In this document: piece by piece, positions 45,546 to 54,913 of the stretch
Layout: the number at the start of each line of letters is the position of its first letter
How positions within the stretch are numbered: the first letter of the stretch is position 1
Origin: Desulfopila aestuarii DSM 18488
GTDB taxonomy: Bacteria > Desulfobacterota > Desulfobulbia > Desulfobulbales > Desulfocapsaceae
Direction of reading: 5' to 3'
Length of the DNA: 64,000 nt
Assembly: GCF_900143695.1 (NCBI RefSeq)
Contig: NZ_FRFE01000001.1
Span: forward strand, 1-64,000
Notes under the pieces: generated by a model
Told to the model about the DNA's origin: nothing
The model's database searches: none
Seen by the model: only the letters and a program-made list of their open reading frames with translations
Program-made: the position numbers and the translations under genes

Positions 45546-47075
45546 TTAGGAGGTTGGCAGCTCGACTTTCAGATGTGCAGAGATGCGCAGACTGCGACGA
45601 AGGAACTGGGAGAGAGAATCTATCACCATATTGAGCATCGCGGTGACGACAATGAGCAGGAGTGCCGTATCGAGATGATCGCTCGAGATGGCACTATCGA
45701 TATAATAGCCAAGGGTGGTGATCCCCAGAATGCCGAGGATGGCCGACTCCCGCATGATCACTTCCCAGCGATAAAAAAGAAAGGCCAGGAACTGGCCGTA
45801 ACAGCGGGGCAGCACTTCATAGAGATAGCGGTTGATTCTGCTGGTCGAACTATCAAACGGTAGCTGCAGCAAGTTGACGTTTCCAGCCGTGATAGAGGAA
45901 AGAATGCCGCCGTTATGAAGAGACATCGCCAGAATTGCCGGCAGCATCGACGGTCCCCAGAGAATGAGGAAGATATAGGCCAGGATATATTCCGGGGTAG
46001 TACGCAGGATCACCAGCAACATTTGGGTGGTACCCGTCACCCCGGCCGAGTGAAACCTGCGACTGGCAAAAGGGAAGACCATCAAGGTCAACACCGCTGT
46101 GCACACCAAAGCGATCTGGGTAAGCACCATTGTCTGCCAGATACCAGGTAGCGCCTCCGTTTTCATCACTTCGAGCAACCAGGCCCCAATGGCAGCAAAC
46201 GGCAATGTTACCGCCTGGGTACCGGTATAGTAGCCCTCCGCCCGCATGGGCCAGGGCAGAATATCGTAGGTGAAAAAGCGGATTATATTGGCAGACGACA
46301 ACGACACATCCCAGGAGGTCAACAGCACTGCCCCAATACAGGCAAACACCAGCAGGCGCGGTTTCGCCCAGAACCTGATCGAGATGATCAGCAGATAAAA
46401 ACTATAGAGCAGGGCCGCCGCTTCACTATACATACCTTCCCGAAAGGCGGTCTCCAAGTGGTAGCCTATGGTCGGCAACCCTATAAAGCCCAATATGGCA
46501 CTGGAACGCAAAGCACACTCAAAGCGATACGAGGTATAGTTTTTCAACTCGCCATAGATGATCGGCAGGGTTGTATAGAAAAAACCACTGACCCGGGAAG
46601 TGTTCGGGGCCAGGGCTTCGGCCGGACGCTGATCCGACTCCTGGCGGATTTCCGCATACACTTTGGCAAAAACTCCCGCATAGGGGATGGCGATAGCCAA
46701 GATACCACAGAGGCTGTTCAGGCCGATGATGGGCATGAAGATGAACGCCCAGAACAGCTCATGGATAGCCCTGATAAAACCACAAAAGAGACGAACAGGA
46801 GTTAGAGAAAAAAAGAGAGACAGCAACCAGCCAAACACTATTGCCAGACTGATGCCGATGAGGGCAAAGCTGACCGTGTTAATGAGCGCCTGCCAGAACC
46901 CAGGCAGACTGAGAAAATCAGGGGTGAGCAGGCCTAGCCCAAGCTTTTGCAGCTCCCCCCAGGGTTCAAGAGTGGTGATGGAGATATTTGCAACAAATAA
47001 CGCTCCAACAGCGATGAAAACAAACCAGAGGCTGGTGCGCAGCATGTCAACAGTAAAGCTCCGCCAGCTGCGCAT
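45546..47075 (-). CDS. phnE: Fused two-domain phosphonate-type ABC permease (PhnE-like)
   Basis: 509 aa from ATG 47075 (an in-frame ATG at 47102 is also possible). Two consecutive PhnE permease units of about 240 residues each, with the EAA-type loops RVSGFFYTTLPIIYGELKNYTSYRFECALRSSAILGFIG in the first half and INRYLYEVLPRCYGQFLAFLFYRWEVIMRESAILGILG in the second. Each half has about six helices. Usual PhnE is a single unit; fused forms occur in some bacteria. The start overlaps the end of the ATPase gene. Substrate could be phosphonate, phosphite or a related anion; no phosphonate-breaking genes are in the window. Confidence 0.88.
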   Translation of the reverse strand: MRSWRSFTVDMLRTSLWFVFIAVGALFVANISITTLEPWGELQKLGLGLLTPDFLSLPGFWQALINTVSFALIGISLAIVFGWLLSLFFSLTPVRLFCGFIRAIHELFWAFIFMPIIGLNSLCGILAIAIPYAGVFAKVYAEIRQESDQRPAEALAPNTSRVSGFFYTTLPIIYGELKNYTSYRFECALRSSAILGFIGLPTIGYHLETAFREGMYSEAAALLYSFYLLIISIRFWAKPRLLVFACIGAVLLTSWDVSLSSANIIRFFTYDILPWPMRAEGYYTGTQAVTLPFAAIGAWLLEVMKTEALPGIWQTMVLTQIALVCTAVLTLMVFPFASRRFHSAGVTGTTQMLLVILRTTPEYILAYIFLILWGPSMLPAILAMSLHNGGILSSITAGNVNLLQLPFDSSTSRINRYLYEVLPRCYGQFLAFLFYRWEVIMRESAILGILGITTLGYYIDSAISSDHLDTALLLIVVTAMLNMVIDSLSQFLRRSLRISAHLKVELPTS

Positions 47076-47727
47076 TGGAAACGGAATCAGCCGGCAGGTC
47101 AAAAAGGATCTGGCTGTCTTTTAAGCCGATGACCCGATCAAAGAACCTCTGCGACAAACTGACCGAATGGAGCGACGAGATCACGGTACTGCCCGCCTCG
47201 ACAATGAGTTGCATGATCTCTTCGCGCTGCACTACATCAAGAGAGGACACCGGCTCGTCCGCCATTACGACCTGACCGCCGCGATAGAGCGCCCTACCAA
47301 TACCAACTCGTTGCTGCTGTCCCCCGGACAACTCTCCGACCCGTGTGAATAGCTTATCGGCAAGTCCAAGATGGGCGGCAATGGGCTCAATCTCCGCCCG
47401 GTGTTTCGCTGAAGGGCGAATAAGATTGAGCACATTTGTCCATACGGAATGGTGATCCAGCCTGCCCATATAGATATTATGAAACACCGATAGCTGCGGA
47501 ACCAGGGCTTGATGTTGATGAATAAAGGCACAATCCCTGGGATTCAATTGATAAAGGCGCCGCAGCAAAGTGGTCTTACCTGCCCCGCTGCGGCCAATCA
47601 GCGCTACTTTTTCTCCCGCTTTGATCGTAAGGGAGATGCCCCTAAGTACCACCGTGTCGCCATAGGCCATAGTCTCCTCTGTTAGTGACAGCAGAGGAGA
47701 ACTTTTTGCCGATAGATATGCACTCAC
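47047..47727 (-). CDS. phnC: Phosphonate-type ABC transporter ATPase (PhnC-like)
   Basis: 226 aa. Walker A GRSGAGKT, the Q-loop region FIHQHQALVPQLSVFHNIYMGRLDHHS (the LSVFHNI..GRL segment is typical of PhnC), signature LSGGQQQRVGIGRALY, Walker B QVVMADEPVSSLD and the switch His in SSLHSVSL. It is about 25 residues shorter than usual PhnC. Located between the binding protein (14 bases before) and the fused permease (overlapping start). Confidence 0.9.
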   Translation of the reverse strand: MSAYLSAKSSPLLSLTEETMAYGDTVVLRGISLTIKAGEKVALIGRSGAGKTTLLRRLYQLNPRDCAFIHQHQALVPQLSVFHNIYMGRLDHHSVWTNVLNLIRPSAKHRAEIEPIAAHLGLADKLFTRVGELSGGQQQRVGIGRALYRGGQVVMADEPVSSLDVVQREEIMQLIVEAGSTVISSLHSVSLSQRFFDRVIGLKDSQILFDLPADSVSNAQLAELYC

Positions 47728-47741
47728 TGGGTTACCATACG

Positions 47742-48617
47742 TTATCGGAAAATACCAATAGCCCGGCCGGTGTCGAGAATCGGTTGGTACATGGTGTTGT
47801 CGGCAGGAATAAACCGCTTTCGAGGGAAGGCATTAAGCAACACCGGATCGGTAATTTCAATCAGGGCCTTCTGAATCTTAGCAATCGTGCCTTCACCAAA
47901 GACTTTTTCAACATCACCGCGCACGGTCCAGTTGTAGTCGGGATACTCCGGGGTTTTCCAGATGACGGTAACCTTGGACGTATCGATTTTTCCTTCTGCT
48001 AACTCTTTCTCCCACACCTTGAAATTCACAGCACCGATCTGGAAACTGCCTGACTGCACCAGGGCAATGGTCTTGGAATGATCACCGGAAAAGCCGACGG
48101 TGGCAAACAGCTCTTCCGGACTCTTACCAAACTGTTCCCGGATATAATACTCCGGCATCAAACGACCTGAAGTCGAGTCCTTTGAGCCGAAGGTAAACGT
48201 CTTGCCTGCAACGCCTGTTGGGATCGTTGAACCCTCAGCAAGCCCTGTTGAATGATGGGCGATAAGATAGGAGACAAAATGTTCATCCTCCTCACCCTGG
48301 GCAACAGCGACAGAACCAGGAACCGCCAGCCTAGCCTGGACACCGGAGAGTCCACCGAACCAGGCCATCTGCACATCGTCGTTTTTGAACGCCTGTACGG
48401 AGGCAGAGTAAGACTTCACCGGCACATAGGTGACCTTGAATCCCAGCTGCTCGGTAAGATAATCAGCGATCTTACCGAACCGTTCCTGCAAGCGGGCCGT
48501 ATCCTGATCAGGAATCGCCGTAAACTTGAACTCTTTTGCCATAGCAGCAACAGGCAAAATGGTCGCAACAGCCAAAACAAGCAAGAGCATAACAATTGAA
48601 CATTTCTTCATGCGCAT
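47742..48617 (-). CDS. phnD: Phosphonate-type periplasmic binding protein (PhnD-like)
   Basis: 291 aa. Start at 48617 (MRMKKCS) after GGAGC; a second ATG two codons later is nearly as good. Signal peptide to about residue 28 (AAMAKE). Mature protein matches the PhnD family: TAIPDQDTARLQERFGKIADYLTEQLGFKVTYVPVKSYSASVQAFKNDDVQMAWFGGLSGVQAR, then TFTFGSKDSTSGRLMPEYY with Ser/Thr residues for an oxyanion, and a YNWTVRGD segment. First gene of phnD-phnC-phnE. The transported ligand is not fixed by the sequence. Confidence 0.9.
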   Translation of the reverse strand: MRMKKCSIVMLLLVLAVATILPVAAMAKEFKFTAIPDQDTARLQERFGKIADYLTEQLGFKVTYVPVKSYSASVQAFKNDDVQMAWFGGLSGVQARLAVPGSVAVAQGEEDEHFVSYLIAHHSTGLAEGSTIPTGVAGKTFTFGSKDSTSGRLMPEYYIREQFGKSPEELFATVGFSGDHSKTIALVQSGSFQIGAVNFKVWEKELAEGKIDTSKVTVIWKTPEYPDYNWTVRGDVEKVFGEGTIAKIQKALIEITDPVLLNAFPRKRFIPADNTMYQPILDTGRAIGIFR

Positions 48618-48811
48618 TTTGCTCCACATAACTGGTATCATATTGAAAAACTAAACGAATTTTCCTTTTGACAATTATTCCTGCATTCCACTATGCTCAT
48701 AAAATGATTCCAGGTCCAATAGTTACATTGGATCTATTCAATCTCTGCCATAGGCCATTCCAATATTTCAGAATGTCCGGAAGGTTAAATTCGGCATTAA
48801 CCCAAAACCCA

Positions 48812-48848
48812 TAAAAAAAAAGACCGGGTATGCTCTGATGCATACCCG
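48812..48848 (-). terminator. Rho-independent terminator of the U32 operon
   Basis: On the minus strand CCGGGTATGC-ATCAGA-GCATACCCGG, a perfect 10-bp stem, is followed by TC and nine T. It sits 28 bases after the U32 stop codon at 48877. Confidence 0.92.
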
Positions 48849-48876
48849 GCCCTGTAGGTTACCCACCGCACAGCTG

Positions 48877-50724
48877 TTATCGTTTTTTGCCCGAAATCCT
48901 CCCCTTTCTGACCACCATCTCACATCGTCGGCAATCAAATTCCAGTTCGTACTCCCCAGTGTTGTCGGCAAGGCTCAGCGGCTCATGAATTTGGACGCCC
49001 TTACCGCCTGCCAGCTTTGGACAGAGACCCAGCTGGGCCTTAATACAGTATCGGGTGGTCATGAGTGCCACATCGTCCTCACCTGCAAGCCCCTCTCTGG
49101 CAAAGTCAAAATCCGTCACCCCGTGTCTTCGGTAAAACGCTTCCGCCCTGCTGTTGGTGATATTGTCGAGATAGGTAACCCGAGAAGAAAGCCAAGGGAT
49201 GTCACTCACCAGAAAGGCACTCTTCTGACGTTGATAGCTGCGCAGCCGTTCCTGCAAGTGTCCGGCAAAAGCAAGCCGTCGGAGTTCGTTTACCTCTGCA
49301 GCCCGCACAAAGAGTGCATCGTCAACCTGCACTTTCAGATCCGTCACCTCAAAGACAGTGCCACCGCTTTTGACCATCTGCCGCTCGATAAGGCCTTTAC
49401 TCATCCCCGGCTGTCTGGCTACTTCTTTTTCACACCGCAACTCCTGCTGCGAACAGATGCCATCCTGATCCTCCAGCAGGCAACGAAGCCCTTCAGCAGT
49501 CTCCTCAACCAGCACCTTTACCTGCAGCGAGCGGCACTGCTCACTCGCCTGCAGGTGTTTGATAAAGTCTACATCATGATTGCGGTAGAGTTCCGTGCCC
49601 ACCGGCGGCGAAATCCGTTCACGATGGAATATTTTATTGCCTTCCACCCGGTTGGCCTTCAAACCTACCAGCAAGCCATCGCTGTTAAAATAGCAAAGAC
49701 CGTCACCATTATGGAGGACAACAGCGGTTCTGAGAGTGAACGCCCCTTTTTCCGACTTTTCCACTCTGCCGAGCAACTCGCCCAGGGATTTTGAGGTATC
49801 CGGCTGACCGGGGGTATTTCTCGGCCCGTTCAAAAAATACTCGGTTCGGCCACGATTAAACGATTTAGCAGGGTCAGGGGTAAAGGCAAAACTGCAGCGA
49901 CCAGATGAAGCCCGAACCAGCTTGGAATCGTTGTCGATTTCGTTATCGAGCAGTCGCCGATAGTAGGCTGTGACGTTCTTGACATAGTTTATGTCCTTCA
50001 GTCTCCCCTCGATCTTGAATGAGCTGACACCGGCCGCAATGAGTTCCGCAAGATGACCCGAAAGATCAAGATCCTTTAACGAGAGAAGATAACGATCTTT
50101 TTCCAGTACCCTGCCGGCTGCATCGCGCAGCGTGTACTGGTGACGGCAGAACTGGGCGCACTCGCCGCGATTGGCACTTCGACCGCTGACCATCTCACTG
50201 ATATAGCACTGACCACTATAGGATACGCAGAGTGCGCCATGGACAAAGCATTCAAGGGGAACGGTTGTGGCCGCCCTGATCTCCCGGATCTCGTCAAGAC
50301 TCAACTCACGAGCCAGCACCACCTGCTGAAAGCCCACTTGTTCAAGAAACCGTACCTTCTCCACGGTACGGTTATTGGTTTGGGTCGAGGCGTGAAGCGG
50401 TATCGGTGGCAAATCGCACTCCAGCAGCCCCATGTCCTGGATAATAAGGGCATCAGCACCAATTTTATACAACTGATGAGCCAAATGGACCGCCTCATCG
50501 AGTTCGCGGTCGGTAAAAAGGGTATTGAGTGCAATATAGACTCGGGCCGAAAACTGGTGGGCGTGAACCACCAGTTTCTCGATATCCTGCAGACTATTGC
50601 CAGCAGCGGCCCTTGCCCCGAAACGGGGAGCACCGATATACACCGCATCAGCGCCGTGATTGATTGCCGCCATGCCGCAGGCAAGGTCTTTCGCGGGAGC
50701 GAGAAGTTCAAGAGGGTGCTGCAT
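48877..50724 (-). CDS. Peptidase U32 family protein (RlhA/YhbU-like)
   Basis: 615 aa. The N-terminal barrel has LLAPAKDLACGMAAINHGADAVYIGAPRFGARAAAGNS and the signature ECFVHGALCVSYSGQCYISEMVSGRSANRGECAQFCRHQY with its conserved cysteines (probable iron-sulphur site). Middle motif SFKIEGRLKDINYVKNVTAYYR. The long C-terminal part (DUF3656-like) makes it similar to RlhA, the 23S rRNA C2501 hydroxylation factor, rather than to the short proteases. Actual peptidase activity is doubtful for this group. Last gene of the DOMON-DsrE-LUD-U32 operon; start 8 bases after the LUD gene. Confidence 0.9.
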   Translation of the reverse strand: MQHPLELLAPAKDLACGMAAINHGADAVYIGAPRFGARAAAGNSLQDIEKLVVHAHQFSARVYIALNTLFTDRELDEAVHLAHQLYKIGADALIIQDMGLLECDLPPIPLHASTQTNNRTVEKVRFLEQVGFQQVVLARELSLDEIREIRAATTVPLECFVHGALCVSYSGQCYISEMVSGRSANRGECAQFCRHQYTLRDAAGRVLEKDRYLLSLKDLDLSGHLAELIAAGVSSFKIEGRLKDINYVKNVTAYYRRLLDNEIDNDSKLVRASSGRCSFAFTPDPAKSFNRGRTEYFLNGPRNTPGQPDTSKSLGELLGRVEKSEKGAFTLRTAVVLHNGDGLCYFNSDGLLVGLKANRVEGNKIFHRERISPPVGTELYRNHDVDFIKHLQASEQCRSLQVKVLVEETAEGLRCLLEDQDGICSQQELRCEKEVARQPGMSKGLIERQMVKSGGTVFEVTDLKVQVDDALFVRAAEVNELRRLAFAGHLQERLRSYQRQKSAFLVSDIPWLSSRVTYLDNITNSRAEAFYRRHGVTDFDFAREGLAGEDDVALMTTRYCIKAQLGLCPKLAGGKGVQIHEPLSLADNTGEYELEFDCRRCEMVVRKGRISGKKR

Positions 50725-50732
50725 ACAGAGGC

Positions 50733-51386
50733 CTAAAAGCCCAGCTCCTCATTGATCAGCACAACCTTGATCCGTCCCTTTGGAAAGGATTTTTCGGTAA
50801 TCGTCCAGGTATTGCAGATCCGCTGCGGGCTTTTACAGTCTTCACAGTGGCTGGTCTTGACGCAAGGGGTTTTCATATCGAGTCGCATGGTGTTGACCGG
50901 TGCAGCATATTCCTTGATGCGGTACATCGCCGCGTTGAGATCGGGAACGATCTTGTTGCGTCCCACCAGAATCACCACCTGTTTGGGGCCAAAAGTAATG
51001 GCTGCAACACGGTTGCCGATCATATCAAGGTTCACCAGATGACCGTCTTCAGTAACAGCGTTGGTGCCGCTAATGTAGAAATCGACCAACAGCCCTTGGC
51101 GGCGTAGTTCAATCTTCTCCTCAACCGACAGATTGGGCGCATCCGAACGCAGCACCTCGATATCCGTCAGCGTCGCCAGACCGTCATGGAGACCTGCCGC
51201 CTTCATGGTCATAGAGCCACCGTAGGCAACACTCTTTGCTCCGCTTTCCGGCAGCAGTTTGTTCATCACCAGCTCGCCGGCTTCCGCCGCAGTGGCGGCC
51301 ATAAAAACCTCAAAATTGTTTTTTTCGAGTTGTTCTTTCAGCTCGTCGAGCCGGATCTTCCAGTACTCCGCTATCGGTTCGTTCAC
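50733..51386 (-). CDS. LUD-domain protein (LutC/YkgG family) with Cys cluster
   Basis: 217 aa, GTG start with AAAGGAG six bases before. LUD fold: KNNFEVFMAATAAEAGELVM, then VAYGGSMTM and GLLVDFYISGTNAVTEDGHLVNLDMIGNRVAAITFGP, typical of lactate-utilisation subunit C relatives. The C-terminal CVKTSHCEDCKSPQRICN is the Cys cluster found in the stand-alone form. LutA and LutB partners are not adjacent, so a lactate role is not shown. Part of an operon with the U32 gene. Confidence 0.88.
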   Translation of the reverse strand: MNEPIAEYWKIRLDELKEQLEKNNFEVFMAATAAEAGELVMNKLLPESGAKSVAYGGSMTMKAAGLHDGLATLTDIEVLRSDAPNLSVEEKIELRRQGLLVDFYISGTNAVTEDGHLVNLDMIGNRVAAITFGPKQVVILVGRNKIVPDLNAAMYRIKEYAAPVNTMRLDMKTPCVKTSHCEDCKSPQRICNTWTITEKSFPKGRIKVVLINEELGF

Positions 51387-51467
51387 TACCGTCTCCTTTA
51401 CCTGTGCAACTTCATTGATACTCCCGCGACAACCTCAAATTTGAGAATGGCAACGAAAAGATCTTCA

Positions 51468-51815
51468 TTAAAACGTCATCACTTCATAACCGAGCCGGGT
51501 ATAATGTTCGAGTGAAGGATGACCATGCATATCGCTACCCATGAGCAAACCCTGCTCTCTCGCCTCATCATAGGTGCCCATTTTCGTGGCGCAGGCCTTG
51601 CAAATACAGGCAATCAACCCTTGCTCCCTGAGCTGCCGATATTGCGCGGCAAAGGGTGTCTCTGGCTTAGCCAGGTCAGTAATCAGTTTGGTGGCAGCGC
51701 CTTCAATGATAACCGCTACCTCATAGCCTTTTTCAGCGTAATCGAGGGCATACAACATCACATGGGAAAAACACATCAGCTCACCCTGGTATGCCACAAG
51801 CGCAATTTTCTTCAT
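51468..51815 (-). CDS. DsrE-like sulphur-relay family protein
   Basis: 115 aa, ATG 51815 after AAAGGAAGGGAG; an in-frame upstream start lacks this spacing. DsrE/DsrF/YchN-like alpha/beta fold: KKIALVAYQGELMCFSHVMLYALDYAEKGYEVAVIIEGAATKLI and C-terminal GLIACICKACATKMGTYDEAREQGL with two cysteines close together. Members carry persulphide sulphur or act in thiol redox. Next to the LUD and DOMON-like genes on the same strand. Confidence 0.8.
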   Translation of the reverse strand: MKKIALVAYQGELMCFSHVMLYALDYAEKGYEVAVIIEGAATKLITDLAKPETPFAAQYRQLREQGLIACICKACATKMGTYDEAREQGLLMGSDMHGHPSLEHYTRLGYEVMTF

Positions 51816-51862
51816 GCTCCCTCCCTTCCTTTCGTCCGTATCGATATCTCTTCCCACCGGCG

Positions 51863-52414
51863 TTACAGCCGCAGCATAAAGGCCTCGGGATGATGAAAAT
51901 CGGGCTGTTGTCCCGGATGGGACAGTGCCCAGTAACTTGTTGTGCCATTGCTGTTTTGCAGCACACAGCTCACGCCGATCTCAACCTCGTCTCTGCTCCC
52001 GACAAGACCGTCCAGCTGGACAGCGCAATGGAGAGTAAATCTTCCACCCTCCCTTGAGGTCTGGGATTCGAGTTCTGAAACAGCTGCCTCCACTGTCATT
52101 CCTGCCCGATAACCAGTGAAATGATAAACATTCCAGTTGCCACTTGGCGAGACATTCAGCTCAAAATATTCGGAGTGTCCGACAACCCGAAAAAAACACT
52201 CACAGCAGGTTGCCCGCCACAGCTCATCGCACCGACTCGGCACATCAACCTGGTCGGGGAGAAGCAATAAACCGATATCACCCGACAACTGATAACTGAG
52301 TGTGAGGCAGCGGCCATTGCGGGAGACGATCCCGGTTACCGCCAGTTGCCCATCCGCCTCTGTCGAAAAAGGGATGAGTTGAAATGTCGTCGATCGTGCC
52401 ACGAAGCTTCCCAT
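51863..52414 (-). CDS. DOMON-like domain protein
   Basis: 183 aa from ATG 52414. No signal peptide. Beta-rich with the DOMON-like signature: LTLSYQLSGDIGLLLLPDQ, ELWRATCCECFFRV, YFELNVSPSGNWNVYHFTGYRAGM. Related stand-alone proteins are found in Cyanobacteria and Proteobacteria; DOMON domains bind haem or sugars, but this soluble form has no known role. First gene of the four-gene operon that ends at the 48812-48848 terminator. Confidence 0.75.
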   Translation of the reverse strand: MGSFVARSTTFQLIPFSTEADGQLAVTGIVSRNGRCLTLSYQLSGDIGLLLLPDQVDVPSRCDELWRATCCECFFRVVGHSEYFELNVSPSGNWNVYHFTGYRAGMTVEAAVSELESQTSREGGRFTLHCAVQLDGLVGSRDEVEIGVSCVLQNSNGTTSYWALSHPGQQPDFHHPEAFMLRL

Positions 52415-52502
52415 ATAGATGAACAATAATCAGAAATAATGAGCAAGTACAAATGCTACAAAACATGGGCTGCAGTCAGCCATCTATTGTAACAACTGCG
52501 CT

Positions 52503-52541
52503 AAAAACGTGAAGGGGAAAGCGCAAACGCCCTCCCCTTCA
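52503..52541 (-). terminator. Rho-independent terminator after the thiolase gene
   Basis: On the minus strand TGAAGGGGA pairs with TCCCCTTCA around a 14-base loop and is followed by CGTTTTT. It lies about 45 bases beyond the thiolase stop and separates that operon from the DOMON-like operon. Confidence 0.85.
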
Positions 52542-52586
52542 TCCTGCCACTCGCTCTCACGAAATGCAGCAATACACGTCAGAACA

Positions 52587-53870
52587 TCAACAGTTCTCCA
52601 GAACCATGGCCATACCCTGCCCACCGCCAATGCAGAGCGAAGCCAGACCGAGCGAAAGATCTTCACGCTTCATGCGCTGCATCAGGGTCACTAGTATCCG
52701 GGTACCGGTACAGCCGATGGGGTGACCAAGGGAAATGCCACTACCCAGCACGTTGGTTTTCTCGATATCGCAGCCGAGTTCGCGCATACAGGCGATGGCC
52801 TGGACGGCAAAGGCCTCATTCAGCTCAATACCTGCAAAATCGGAAATGGTGAGCTTATGCTTAGCCATGAGCTTTCGCACCGCAGGGATCGGTCCAAGAC
52901 CCATGTAGGCCGGATCAAGACCTGCCGTGGAATGCGCCTTGATTTTAACGAGCGGTTTCAACCCCAGCTGTGCTGCTTTCTCAGCAGACATAATCAGCAA
53001 AGCTGCTGCCGCATCGTTTAGGCCTGAGGCGTTACCTGCTGTGACAGTACCATCTTTTTTGAAGGCGGGACGTAGTCTGGCCATTTTCTCGGTGCTTGTC
53101 TCCATCGGGCGTTCATCAACCTGAAAAAGCAGAGGATCGCCTTTTCGCTGGGGAATGGCCACCGGTACAATCTCATCAGTAAACGCTCCGCCGGCAATCG
53201 CTGCCATTGCCCGTTGATGACTGAGCGCACCCAGCTCATCCTGTTCCTGACGGGTGATACCGTAACGGGCCGCGATATTCTCTGCGGTCATACCCATGTG
53301 ATAGCCGTTGAAAATCTCATAGAGACCGTCATAGACCATCAGGTCAACCATCTGGCCATCGCCCATACGCTGGCCCCAACGGGCGTTAGGCAGTGCGTAG
53401 GGAACCCGGCTCATGGATTCCATGCCGCCGGCCAGGATAACCTCGGAATCACCGCAGCGGATAGCCTGGGTGGCAAGTGCCACGGCCTCAATGCCGGAAG
53501 CGCAAAGCTTGTTGACGGTGGTTGCGCTGGTTTCTTTTGGAATTCCAGCCCGAATCATTGCCTGTCGGCCAGTATTCTGTCCTTGCCCGGCAGCCAGGAC
53601 ATTGCCCATGATCACCTGATCGACCTCAATGGGCTGCAAAGTCTGATCAAAATCGTTGTATTGCTCTTCAAGAGCAATCCGTCCCTCATCGCGAATCGCC
53701 TCTGCAGCAAATTTGCTACACTCCTCGCTGGTCACTGGCCGCAAGCCGGCGGAGCGAAGTGTTTCCTTTAATACTGCCGCGCCAAGATCAACCAGCGGTG
53801 TATCCTTCAATGTACCGCCGTAGGCACCAATCGCGGTCCTTTTGCCGCTCACAATCACCACATCACGCAT
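52587..53870 (-). CDS. Acetyl-CoA C-acetyltransferase (thiolase II)
   Basis: 427 aa. Makes or splits acetoacetyl-CoA. Catalytic residues are visible: the nucleophilic Cys in NKLCASGIEA, the His/Asn block NEAFAVQA, GHPIGCTGTR, and the second Cys in CIGGGQGMA. It is about 33 residues longer than typical AtoB/PhaA because of an extra acidic segment between RSAGLRP (residue 45) and VDQVIMGNV. Start follows AGGAGGAAGC. It lies 11 bases after the SDR dehydrogenase gene, forming a two-gene unit behind the sigma-54-like promoter at 54914-54929. Confidence 0.93.
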   Translation of the reverse strand: MRDVVIVSGKRTAIGAYGGTLKDTPLVDLGAAVLKETLRSAGLRPVTSEECSKFAAEAIRDEGRIALEEQYNDFDQTLQPIEVDQVIMGNVLAAGQGQNTGRQAMIRAGIPKETSATTVNKLCASGIEAVALATQAIRCGDSEVILAGGMESMSRVPYALPNARWGQRMGDGQMVDLMVYDGLYEIFNGYHMGMTAENIAARYGITRQEQDELGALSHQRAMAAIAGGAFTDEIVPVAIPQRKGDPLLFQVDERPMETSTEKMARLRPAFKKDGTVTAGNASGLNDAAAALLIMSAEKAAQLGLKPLVKIKAHSTAGLDPAYMGLGPIPAVRKLMAKHKLTISDFAGIELNEAFAVQAIACMRELGCDIEKTNVLGSGISLGHPIGCTGTRILVTLMQRMKREDLSLGLASLCIGGGQGMAMVLENC

Positions 53871-53881
53871 TTTGCTTCCTC

Positions 53882-54676
53882 CTAACCTTTTGAACCAAGA
53901 CGCAGACCACCGTGAATGAACACGGTCTCGCCCGCCATGGCCTCGTTTTTATAGAGTTCAGCTACCAGTGAAACCACTTCCTCCGGCTCTATGAGACGGC
54001 CGATCGGCACCTGCTCAATAATCTTGCCGATAACCCGCTCGTCCATGTTTTTTACCATTGCGGTTCCGACATAACCAGGAGCAACTGCCATACAGCGGAT
54101 CTTGTCGGCGAGATTTCGCCGAAAGAATTCGGCCGTCAGTACCTTGGGCATAACCGACATCGCCGCCTTGGACGATGAATAGTTGATCTGGCCGGCGGTA
54201 CCAAGTGAACCTGTTGACGAAACTAAGCAGATCAGCCCCCTGCAATCATGATTGACCATTTGCTCAACACACTCGCGAACTGTGAGAAAAACCCCGGTCA
54301 GGTTGATGTCTATGACTTTTTTGAACTGGTCAAGCGACATTTTCCCGACAACCTTACCTGTCTCACGGTCGGTTTTAATCAAGAGACCATCACCGGTAAT
54401 CCCTGCAAAAGGGGCCACCAGATTGATTGCGCCAAACCTCTCAATTGCCGTTTTCGCCAGCTTGCTGTTGTCCTCCTCACTGGTCACATCGCAGAGAACA
54501 GTCGCCACATCTGCGCTGATCTCCTTCATCTCGCTCTCAGCCGCCAGCAATGCGGCCTCCTGCACATCGGCAATTACCACCTTGCCACCTTCTTTCAGCC
54601 AGTATTCCGCCAGAACCCGGCCAATACCACCACTGCCGCCGGTAATAACCGCCACGGAACCTTTTACAGTCAACAT
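53882..54676 (-). CDS. SDR-family dehydrogenase, probable 3-hydroxyacyl/3-hydroxybutyrate type
   Basis: 264 aa from ATG 54676 after GGAGGAG. Classical SDR: TGGSGGIGR cofactor motif, NAG-like segment (FAGITGDG), catalytic Ser in SSTGSLGTAGQ, Tyr-x3-Lys in NYSSSKAAM. An insert NDRETGKVVGKMSLDQF-like before alpha-5 is seen in short-chain acyl dehydrogenases. With the thiolase downstream and CoA-transferase across the divergent promoter it most likely interconverts acetoacetyl(-CoA) and 3-hydroxybutyryl(-CoA); the exact substrate is inferred from context. Confidence 0.85.
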   Translation of the reverse strand: MLTVKGSVAVITGGSGGIGRVLAEYWLKEGGKVVIADVQEAALLAAESEMKEISADVATVLCDVTSEEDNSKLAKTAIERFGAINLVAPFAGITGDGLLIKTDRETGKVVGKMSLDQFKKVIDINLTGVFLTVRECVEQMVNHDCRGLICLVSSTGSLGTAGQINYSSSKAAMSVMPKVLTAEFFRRNLADKIRCMAVAPGYVGTAMVKNMDERVIGKIIEQVPIGRLIEPEEVVSLVAELYKNEAMAGETVFIHGGLRLGSKG

Positions 54677-54913
54677 AATCTCCTCCACTTTGCTGCCAGT
54701 CCGTCACCTTTCAGTTGGCCGAATGACAATAATAAACCTGCATACAATTTGCACTAACCTACTGACATAATAACAAAGACAATCACAACACGGGCAAGCA
54801 TTCCGCTCCTATGGTGCGTTACGTAAACGACAGTAACAACTTATCATCTTTTTCGCCCGTTTCGTCTCATTCCGCTGAATCAGTAATCCTTTTTTTGCCA
54901 TACAGACGGATAG

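Noticed and set aside
54689-54706. Second GG-N10-GC match close to the SDR start codon
   Set aside because: The -12 half reads TGGC rather than TTGC and the site is too near the start. The match at 54914-54929 is far better.
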